Shown here: piece by piece, positions 6,928-12,184 of the stretch
Layout: every line of letters starts with the position of its first letter
Numbering within the stretch: position 1 is the stretch's first letter
Source of the DNA: Alphaproteobacteria bacterium
GTDB taxonomy: Bacteria; Pseudomonadota; Alphaproteobacteria; RF32; CAG-239
DNA length: 12,184 bases
Assembly: GCA_017958895.1 (NCBI GenBank)
Contig: JAGDBT010000164.1
Span: 1-12,184, forward strand
Direction of reading: 5' to 3'
Notes under the pieces: generated by a model
Seen by the model: the letters and a program-made list of their open reading frames with translations, nothing else
What the model was told of the DNA's origin: nothing
Database searches by the model: none
Position numbers and translations under genes: made by a program

Positions 6928-7695
6928 ATGGTGGAAGTATTATTTAACGGTCATGCCGGCCGTATAGAAGGCAGATATTATCAGAGTGAAAGACCAAATG
7001 CCCCGGTGGCTTTGATTTTGCATCCGGATCCTAATTTCGGCGGAACGATGAACAACAAAGTTGTGTACAGTCTGTTTTGTTGTTTCAGAGATTTGGGCTT
7101 TTCGGTTTTACGTTTTAATTTCCGCGGTGTCGGACGTTCGCAGGGACAGTTTGAAAACGGCATCGGTGAACTTTCCGATGCGACTATTGCCTTGGATTGG
7201 TTGCAAAACATGAATCCTGATGCAAAACAGTGTTGGATTGCCGGTTATTCTTTCGGTGCTTGGATAGGTTTGCAATTATTGATGCGTCGTCCGGATATTA
7301 ACAATTTTATTGCCGTAAGTCCTCCGGCCAATGAAAAAGATTTTTCATTTTTGGCACCGTGCCCTTCTTCCGGGTTGATAATTCAAGGCGGGCAAGATAC
7401 CATAGTAAGTCCGCATACGGTAGAAAGCATGGCCAGACATCTCAATCAACAACGCAATGTGGAAATAGATTTTGCGATGATTGAGGATGGCGATCACATG
7501 TATAATAATCACTTAAAAGATTTATATAAGGTCAGCGGTCAATATGTAATCAGCGCCATGCAACGTCGAGCGCCGATTAAAAAACGGCGCGGTCGTCGCA
7601 AAAAATCGGAAATGGAAGATGATATGCTGATTGATTCCGATATTGATGACAATGATGAATATATCGATGATAAAGAAATGGAAAAAGAGGATTAG
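6928..7695 (+). CDS. Alpha/beta hydrolase (COG2945-like) with a charged C-terminal tail
   Basis: This is a cytoplasmic serine hydrolase of unknown substrate. Counting from the ATG at 6928, the protein (255 aa) begins VEVLFNGHAGRIEGRY, the usual start of this alphaproteobacterial family. It has the oxyanion/strand motif LHPDPNFGGTMNNKVV (31-46), the nucleophile elbow GYSFG (S108), the acid in GGQD (D157) and the His in DGDH (H190), so the catalytic triad is complete. After about residue 211 there is a tail not expected in the family: a basic block (KKRRGRRKK, 218-226) and then a strongly acidic stretch to the end (about 228-255). A GTG at 6919 would add three residues (MRR) and cannot be excluded, and neither start has a convincing Shine-Dalgarno. 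It is the first gene of the lepB-rnc-era run, ending 2 nt before lepB. Confidence 0.85.
   Translation: MVEVLFNGHAGRIEGRYYQSERPNAPVALILHPDPNFGGTMNNKVVYSLFCCFRDLGFSVLRFNFRGVGRSQGQFENGIGELSDATIALDWLQNMNPDAKQCWIAGYSFGAWIGLQLLMRRPDINNFIAVSPPANEKDFSFLAPCPSSGLIIQGGQDTIVSPHTVESMARHLNQQRNVEIDFAMIEDGDHMYNNHLKDLYKVSGQYVISAMQRRAPIKKRRGRRKKSEMEDDMLIDSDIDDNDEYIDDKEMEKED
7687..7690 (+). promoter_or_regulatory. Shine-Dalgarno (GAGG) supporting a GTG start for lepB
   Basis: GAGG inside the end of the hydrolase gene lies 7 nt before the GTG at 7698. This supports that start over the in-frame ATG at 7773, which would leave almost nothing before the membrane anchor. Confidence 0.65.
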
Positions 7696-7697
7696 TC

Positions 7698-8483
7698 GTG
7701 AGTGAAAATAAAGAGTTGGCTGCCGAAACAAAAGCTACTTCCGACAAGCAAAAGACTAACAAAGAAGCCTTTATGGATAATTTAAAAACGGTTTTTCTGG
7801 CTATTTTGATAGCTCTGATTATTCGCAGTTTCTGGTTGGAGCCGTTCAGAATTCCTTCGGGTTCAATGTATCCGACTTTAAGAGTGGGAGATTATCTGTT
7901 TGTAACCAAATATACATACGGCTATTCTCGCTATTCTTTTCCGGGCGGATTTCCTTTGTTTAAGGGCAGAATTTGGTATGACGAGCCGAAAAGAGGAGAT
8001 GTTGTGGTATTCAGATTTCCGCAGAATCCTCGTACCGATTTTATAAAACGTGTTATCGGACTTCCCGGCGATAAGGTTCAGGTTAAAAAAGGTGTTTTGT
8101 ATATCAATGGTCAAACCGTAAAAAGAGAAAACGACGGACGATACATTATTGACGAATATGTTGAAGTTCCTGAGTTTTATCATAAATATAAAGAAACTTT
8201 GCCTGAGGGGTTGGAACATAATATTTTGGAAATATCTGATGAAGAAAGAATGGTTGATAATACGGAAGTATTTGAAGTTCCGGAAGATTCTTTCTTTGTT
8301 ATGGGAGATAACCGCGACCGTTCCGATGACAGCAGAGTAAGAGTGGGCTTTGTACCGAAAGAAAATCTGGTCGGTAAAGCGCGTTTTATCTTCTTTTCGC
8401 ATAATGACAAAGGCTCAATATTAAAGCCGTGGACCTGGTTCAGAGCCATTCGCTGGAAGCGTTTCTTTAATAAGATAGGTTGA
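7698..8483 (+). CDS. lepB: Signal peptidase I (LepB)
   Basis: LepB cleaves Sec and Tat signal peptides from exported proteins at the outer face of the inner membrane. The 261-residue protein has a hydrophilic cytoplasmic N-terminus (1-30) and one transmembrane helix (about 31-45, VFLAILIALIIRSFW), unlike E. coli LepB, which has two. The periplasmic catalytic domain follows: box B IPSGSMYPTL with nucleophile S56, box D FIKRVIGLPGD with general base K117, and box E FFVMGDNRDRSDDSR near the end. All signature residues are present. The GTG start is supported by a GAGG 7 nt upstream. It lies between the hydrolase gene and rnc with gaps of 2 and 3 nt, so the three are surely translated from one message. 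The pairing with rnc and era is common in proteobacteria. The secreted proteins elsewhere in this window are its likely substrates. Confidence 0.96.
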   Translation: MSENKELAAETKATSDKQKTNKEAFMDNLKTVFLAILIALIIRSFWLEPFRIPSGSMYPTLRVGDYLFVTKYTYGYSRYSFPGGFPLFKGRIWYDEPKRGDVVVFRFPQNPRTDFIKRVIGLPGDKVQVKKGVLYINGQTVKRENDGRYIIDEYVEVPEFYHKYKETLPEGLEHNILEISDEERMVDNTEVFEVPEDSFFVMGDNRDRSDDSRVRVGFVPKENLVGKARFIFFSHNDKGSILKPWTWFRAIRWKRFFNKIG

Positions 8484-8486
8484 TAA

Positions 8487-9134
8487 ATGGAAAAGTTGCA
8501 ACAGATATTACAATATCACTTTAAAAATCAACGTCTTTTGCAACAAGCGTTAACGCATAGCAGTGTTACCGGAAACGAACATCGCAATTATGAACGTTTG
8601 GAGTTTTTGGGAGACAGAGTTTTGGGTATGACTATGGCTCATCTGCTATATAATATGTTTCCGAACGACAGAGAAGGCGATTTGGCGCAACGTCATGTTA
8701 AGTTGGTGCGGGCGGCAACCGTTGCCGAAGTGGCAAAAAAACTGCATATTGATGATTATATAATAGCCAAAGATAAAGAAACAGCCCAAAGAGTCAATGT
8801 TCTGTGTGATGTGGGAGAAGCCATTATCGGAGCTATTTATATTGATTCAAATATAGAAGAAGCCATTGCTTTTGTGGAAAGAAATTGGCGCGATATGATA
8901 GATAAAGACAGCGGTTCGGAAAAAGATTTCAAAACTCGTCTGCAAGAAGAATTCCATTCACGTAAATTACCTTCACCGACTTATGAAGTGGTTTCAAAAA
9001 GCGGTAGCGAACATGAACCGATATTCTGCGTAAAAGTTGTAATGAATGATAAGCTGTCAGCTTGCGGAGAAGGTAAAAATAAAAAAGAGGCCGAGCAAAG
9101 GGCGGCTGAAAATTTATTAAAAATTATAGGATAG
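8487..9134 (+). CDS. rnc: Ribonuclease III
   Basis: RNase III cleaves double-stranded RNA and releases pre-16S and pre-23S rRNA from the primary transcript. The 215-residue protein has the usual two domains: an endonuclease domain (about 1-147) and a C-terminal double-stranded RNA-binding domain (about 150-214, with KTRLQEEFHSRKLPSPTYEVV and NKKEAEQRAAENLLKII). The signature ERLEFLGDR is at 36-44 with metal ligands E39 and D43, and the second acidic pair is D108 and E111 in CDVGEAIIGAIYID. Length and key residues are normal, so it should be active. It starts 3 nt after the lepB TGA and ends 4 nt before era. In many bacteria RNase III processes its own operon mRNA, but I saw no clear hairpin target in the tiny gaps here. 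Confidence 0.96.
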   Translation: MEKLQQILQYHFKNQRLLQQALTHSSVTGNEHRNYERLEFLGDRVLGMTMAHLLYNMFPNDREGDLAQRHVKLVRAATVAEVAKKLHIDDYIIAKDKETAQRVNVLCDVGEAIIGAIYIDSNIEEAIAFVERNWRDMIDKDSGSEKDFKTRLQEEFHSRKLPSPTYEVVSKSGSEHEPIFCVKVVMNDKLSACGEGKNKKEAEQRAAENLLKIIG

Positions 9135-9138
9135 AACC

Positions 9139-10038
9139 ATGACTGAAACCAGATGCGGATTTGTAGCGTTAATCGGAGCCCCGAATGCCGGAAAATCGAC
9201 CATAACCAACAATTTTGTGGGTTCTAAGGTCTCAATAGTGTCTCCGAAGGCGCAAACAACACGCACCACCATAAAAGGTATCGGGATTTACGATAATACC
9301 CAAATAATTTTTTTGGATACACCGGGAATATTCAGTCCCAAAAGACGCTTGGACAGAGCCATGGTAGCCTCGGCATGGAACGGTTTCGGTGATGCCGATA
9401 TAAATGTTTTGGTGGTTGATGCCAAACGCGGAATGAATGAAGAAACAACGGCCATTATAGATGAACTTGTAAAACGTAATGCCCATGCCGTTTTGGCTTT
9501 GAATAAAATAGATTTGGTTGAAGATGAGGAAGATGTTTCAGCCTTGCAAGAGGAATTGGAAAATATTTTCGCTTTTGATGCCGTGTTCAAATTTTCAGCC
9601 CATTCCGGAGATAATATGGCGGATTTTTATCAATATTTGGCTGATAATCTGCCGGAAAGTCCGTGGTATTATCCGGAGGAACAAATGTCGGATATGCCGC
9701 TGTGTTTGTTGGCGGCCGAAGTGGTAAGGGAAAAGCTGTTTCTTAATTTGCGTCAGGAATTGCCATATGCCTTGACCGTTGAGCCGGAACTTTGGGAGCA
9801 CAAGGAAGATGGTTCGATCAGGGCGGAAATGACGGTTTATGTGGCCAAGGAAGGGCAAAAAAGCATTGTACTGGGGCATAACGGCGCGATGATAAAGAAA
9901 ATAGGGCAAAGTGCCAGAGAAGAGTTGGAAGAACTCTTGGATGAACGTATTCACTTGTTTTTGTTTGTTAAAGTCAGAGAAAATTGGCAAGACGACCCGT
10001 CGCATTATAACGATTGGGGCTTAAATTTCAAATCGTAA
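9139..10038 (+). CDS. era: GTPase Era
   Basis: Era is an essential GTPase that binds the 3' end of 16S rRNA and helps 30S subunit maturation, linking ribosome assembly to growth. The 299-residue protein (E. coli 301) has the G domain first: G1 GAPNAGKST (13-21), G2 region KAQTTRTT, G3 DTPG, and G4 NKID. The C-terminal KH domain follows (about 200-290), with the GxxG loop written GHNG before AMIKKIG and the end motif VKVRENWQDDP. All are as expected. It follows rnc by 4 nt and is the last gene of the hydrolase-lepB-rnc-era run. The 170-bp gap after it contains the rplM promoter. Only A/T hairpins are visible there, so termination after era is unclear. Confidence 0.97.
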   Translation: MTETRCGFVALIGAPNAGKSTITNNFVGSKVSIVSPKAQTTRTTIKGIGIYDNTQIIFLDTPGIFSPKRRLDRAMVASAWNGFGDADINVLVVDAKRGMNEETTAIIDELVKRNAHAVLALNKIDLVEDEEDVSALQEELENIFAFDAVFKFSAHSGDNMADFYQYLADNLPESPWYYPEEQMSDMPLCLLAAEVVREKLFLNLRQELPYALTVEPELWEHKEDGSIRAEMTVYVAKEGQKSIVLGHNGAMIKKIGQSAREELEELLDERIHLFLFVKVRENWQDDPSHYNDWGLNFKS

Positions 10039-10136
10039 CTATTTGAATTTGTAAATATCATTAAAAATCAGCTTGTTGTGTGTGAGGTATTATTATACCA
10101 CAATAATAAATTATTGAAAAAATCTCATTTTTTTAG

Positions 10137-10164
10137 TTGACAATCAAAAAAGTTCGGATATATT
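10137..10164 (+). promoter_or_regulatory. Promoter of rplM-rpsI
   Basis: A consensus -35 TTGACA (10137-10142), a 16-nt spacer and -10 TATATT (10159-10164) lie 44 nt before the rplM start. A- and T-tracts directly upstream (AAAAAA 10117-10122, TTTTTTT 10128-10134) look like an UP element for the alpha subunit. That fits a strong, growth-rate-linked ribosomal protein promoter. The leader would be about 38 nt, too short for a large structured autoregulatory site. Confidence 0.75.
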
Positions 10165-10208
10165 AGCACCGAATTAAATAACAATTTAACCAAAAGAAAG
10201 AGATAAAA

Positions 10209-10679
10209 ATGATTTCTACACACACAACAAAACCGGCTGACATTGAGAGAAAGTGGTATGTCGTAGATGCCAGCGGCGTGGTTTTAGGACGTTTGTCCGC
10301 AGAAATCGCTAAGATTCTGCGCGGCAAAAATAAACCTTATTTTGCCCCGAATTTGGATTGCGGTGACTATGTTATCGTTATCAATGCCGAGAAAGTTAAA
10401 TTGACCGGCAAAAAGTTGGCTGATAAGCATTATTATCATCATACAGGTCATATCGGCAGCGTTAAAGATACGACAGCCGGTAAGATTTTGGAAGGCAGAT
10501 TTCCGGAGAGAGTTATTCAGAAGGCTGTTGAAAGAATGATTTCACGTAATCCGCTCGGCCGTCAAATGATGACCAAGTTAAAGGTTTATGCCGGAGAAAA
10601 TCATCCGCATGCCGCTCAAAATCCGATTGTTTGGGATTTTGCTTCTCAAAACGCTAAAAATAAAAGGAGTGCATTATAA
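10209..10679 (+). CDS. rplM: 50S ribosomal protein L13
   Basis: L13 is an early-assembly protein of the large subunit that binds 23S rRNA. The 156-residue sequence has the family landmarks: the start region [20 protein letters not shown] (16-35), [18 protein letters not shown] (near 52-69), YYHHTGHIG, and [19 protein letters not shown] followed by [16 protein letters not shown]. Length is slightly above E. coli (142) but usual for alphaproteobacteria. The stop overlaps the rpsI start by one base (TAATG), so the two are translationally coupled, and the pair rplM-rpsI is conserved across bacteria. Expression is from the consensus promoter just upstream. In E. coli the L13 protein represses its own mRNA; whether this short leader allows that cannot be told from sequence. 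Confidence 0.98.
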   Translation: MISTHTTKPADIERKWYVVDASGVVLGRLSAEIAKILRGKNKPYFAPNLDCGDYVIVINAEKVKLTGKKLADKHYYHHTGHIGSVKDTTAGKILEGRFPERVIQKAVERMISRNPLGRQMMTKLKVYAGENHPHAAQNPIVWDFASQNAKNKRSAL

Positions 10680-11161
10680 TGGCTAAGAAACTGGAATCTT
10701 TGAAAGATCTTAAAGCGGCTTCAACCAAAACTGAAACCGAGAGCAAGTCGACTCGTAAATCCGTAAAGGATAAGCAGGGCCGCTCTTATGCCACCGGCAA
10801 AAGAAAAGATGCCGTTGCACGCGTTTGGGTAAGACCGGGAAAAGGTAATATTACCGTTAACAGCAAATCTATTGATGAATATTTTGCTCGTCCGGTTTTG
10901 AAGATGCTTATCAATCAACCGTTTGTACTTACCAATCGTGAAAATGAATTTGATGTTATTTGCACGGTAAACGGCGGTGGTTTATCCGGTCAGGCCGGTG
11001 CTATTCGTCACGGAATTTCCAAGGCTCTTAACGAATATGAGCCGGAATTGCGTCCGATTTTGAAGCAAGCCGGTTTGCTGACTCGTGATGATCGTATTGT
11101 TGAACGTAAGAAATACGGCAAAGCCAAAGCTCGTCGTTCTTATCAGTTCTCCAAGCGTTAA
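10679..11161 (+). CDS. rpsI: 30S ribosomal protein S9
   Basis: S9 sits in the head of the small subunit; its basic C-terminal tail reaches the P-site tRNA. The 160-residue protein has a Lys/Ser/Thr-rich N-terminal extension (about 1-33), as in many alphaproteobacteria. The conserved body follows: [18 protein letters not shown] (about 37-54), [45 protein letters not shown], and the invariant-type ending YQFSKR. GGAG at 10666-10669, inside the end of rplM, is 9 nt before the ATG, and the start overlaps the rplM stop by one base. A strong terminator follows 24 nt after the TAA, which closes the two-gene operon. Confidence 0.98.
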   Translation: MAKKLESLKDLKAASTKTETESKSTRKSVKDKQGRSYATGKRKDAVARVWVRPGKGNITVNSKSIDEYFARPVLKMLINQPFVLTNRENEFDVICTVNGGGLSGQAGAIRHGISKALNEYEPELRPILKQAGLLTRDDRIVERKKYGKAKARRSYQFSKR

Positions 11162-11184
11162 TATCGCAAGAGAATGGTTTTTCA

Positions 11185-11213
11185 AAAGGCTGCAAGAAAT
11201 TGCGGCCTTTTTT
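11185..11213 (+). terminator. Rho-independent terminator of rplM-rpsI
   Basis: An 11-bp stem (11185-11195 with 11200-11210, one G-T pair) closes a GAAA tetraloop, and the 3' arm runs into six T (11208-11213). It lies 24 nt after the rpsI stop. Confidence 0.92.
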
Positions 11214-11238
11214 GTTTGGTATATAAAAATACTTTAGA

Positions 11239-11267
11239 TTGACACAATATCTTTGTCGTTGTATGAA
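11239..11267 (+). promoter_or_regulatory. Promoter candidate for the AlgJ/DHHW-like gene
   Basis: Consensus -35 TTGACA (11239-11244), 17-nt spacer, and a partial -10 TATGAA (11262-11267, 4 of 6). It lies between the rpsI terminator and the ATG at 11298, where a new promoter is needed. Confidence 0.55.
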
Positions 11268-11297
11268 ATATTATGGCTTAAAGAAAGGTCCGGCAAG

Positions 11298-12184
11298 ATG
11301 AAGAAAGCGCATGCGTGGCGAAGAACACTTATATCGGTAATTTTGACGATTTTGGGAGTTTATCTCTTCATTCCGTTATACAGCAACGGTAATTTAAATT
11401 ATTTTCAGAGCCGTTTTAACAAAAAGGCCTTAGTAGTTGTAAGTTCAGATGTGGCAATAAGTCCGGAAAAATCCGTGTGTGTGTGGGGGGGTATTGATGA
11501 GCTTAGGTGTAACAAGGCTTCCTGCAGGTTGCTTGTTAGAGATTTGTCGTATGATTGGCGCAAGAAGAAAGTGAGTTTTAAGCCCGATAGTGATGCAAAA
11601 ATATCAATCAGTTTCGGAATTTCCGAAAGCAAACCGCAGACGATGGTTGATTATACGGATATTGAAATAAACGGTAATAAAGTTTCTAAAAATATTGCAA
11701 GAGTGAGTAAGGGGAAACCCTATGAGAAAAAGATAGAAATTTCCGCCGGCGAAAAGCTGACCATAACCTTTAAGGTAAGAAGACATCATTTCCGGTTGAA
11801 AAATCTGTCAGATTTATACGGATTTAACGGTTATCTGTTTATCAGTATTTTAATATTGACGTTTTTAGGCGCATATAAACTGGTTAATTATGTGGCAAAA
11901 TTTAAGTTGCTTGAAAACAACAGTCGGATAGATATTGTTTTTGTGATTGTGTTTGCGGTGCTGTTGTTTATTCCGATGAGCCGAATTTCAACGGCGGAAA
12001 AGTCTATGCAGGAAAATCGGATGTTGGCAAAATATAAGCCTTTGCTGACCACAAAAGGACTTAATTTGCAATACGGTACCGACTTTGAAAAGTGGTTTAA
12101 TGACCGATTTTTCGGCAGAAAAGAGATGTTGCAATTATATTCCGCCGTAAAATTATATACAAACAATATATATGAAAATGGTAA
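11298..12184 (+). CDS. Membrane protein with a C-terminal AlgJ/AlgX/DHHW-like start (3' end missing)
   Basis: The frame is open from ATG 11298 to the window end (295 codons), so the gene is partial. AAAGG (11284-11288) is 9 nt upstream. Visible order: an N-terminal membrane segment (about 10-28), a soluble, probably periplasmic, beta-rich domain (about 30-175), a second membrane segment (about 178-193), and a third (about 211-226, IDIVFVIVFAVLLFIP). After the third comes a motif run typical of the AlgJ/AlgX/DHHW family: S-x-x-E-x-x-x-x-ENRMLAKYKPL (about 231-249) and FEKWFNDRFFGRKEML (263-278). Those proteins are SGNH-hydrolase-like partners in O-acetylation of alginate and other exopolysaccharides, usually next to an MBOAT acyltransferase. 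The catalytic part lies beyond the window, so the role is inferred from this short stretch. A (GT)5-G7 tract falls at codons about 60-65. Confidence 0.7.
   Translation, partial: MKKAHAWRRTLISVILTILGVYLFIPLYSNGNLNYFQSRFNKKALVVVSSDVAISPEKSVCVWGGIDELRCNKASCRLLVRDLSYDWRKKKVSFKPDSDAKISISFGISESKPQTMVDYTDIEINGNKVSKNIARVSKGKPYEKKIEISAGEKLTITFKVRRHHFRLKNLSDLYGFNGYLFISILILTFLGAYKLVNYVAKFKLLENNSRIDIVFVIVFAVLLFIPMSRISTAEKSMQENRMLAKYKPLLTTKGLNLQYGTDFEKWFNDRFFGRKEMLQLYSAVKLYTNNIYENG
11475..11491 (+). repeat. (GT)5 followed by G7 inside the AlgJ/DHHW-like gene
   Basis: Five GT dinucleotides (11475-11484) run directly into seven G (11485-11491), encoding V-C-V-W-G-G. Both tract types are prone to slipped-strand errors, and a change of one or two bases would shift the frame near residue 62. 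In this window the frame is on. Confidence 0.8.

Noticed and set aside
7773..8483. Shorter lepB starting at ATG 7773
   Set aside because: The GTG at 7698 has a GAGG at proper spacing and gives the tight gene spacing seen for the rest of the cluster.
10039..10136. Terminator or structured L13 leader between era and rplM
   Set aside because: Only A/T-only stems (10088-10108; 10117-10134) are visible. They are weak as terminators, lie upstream of the promoter, and the expected leader is about 38 nt.
11888..12166. Minus-strand ORF of 92 codons near the right edge
   Set aside because: It overlaps the open plus-strand frame that has a promoter, a ribosome binding site, membrane segments and the ENR and FEKWF motifs; the minus ORF has none.

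Overview
The window most likely comes from an uncultured, low-to-moderate GC alphaproteobacterium, possibly host- or gut-associated. The alphaproteobacterial call rests on the style of the UvrB, CysE, S9 and COG2945-type hydrolase sequences, the run of a hydrolase, lepB, rnc and era, and Rickettsia/Wolbachia-like intergenic palindromes. The host association is an inference from the large cysteine-rich surface-type protein. TAA, TAG and TGA all serve as stops, so the standard bacterial code applies.

Layout. (1) 1-2850, + strand: the 3' part of a very large Cys/Gly/Trp/Tyr-rich, probably secreted protein. It has three copies of a small Cys module and three copies of a WC-containing domain resembling Lcl/DUF1566. 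(2) 2851-3164: a convergent intergenic region with a strong terminator, then three copies of a palindrome on a 49-bp period. (3) 6842 down to 3165, - strand: a tight apparent operon, cysE - secreted coiled-coil protein - small secreted protein - uvrB. uvrB carries a single in-frame TAA in place of the conserved Tyr of its YGLG motif, so it appears as two collinear ORFs. (4) 6928-10038, + strand, divergent from cysE: alpha/beta hydrolase, lepB (signal peptidase I), rnc (RNase III) and era, with gaps of 2-4 nt. (5) 10137-11213: promoter, rplM, rpsI and a strong terminator. (6) 11239-12184: promoter and the 5' part of a membrane protein whose end resembles the AlgJ/AlgX/DHHW polysaccharide O-acetylation proteins. 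It contains a (GT)5-G7 tract within the coding sequence.

How the genes relate. The lepB-rnc-era and rplM-rpsI blocks are housekeeping: protein export, RNA processing and ribosome assembly. The accessory interest lies at the two edges, a repeat-built surface protein and a possible envelope polysaccharide modifier, and in the uvrB operon. I see no defence system, CRISPR array, insertion sequence, tRNA or rRNA. The most striking observation is the nonsense codon in an otherwise intact uvrB.
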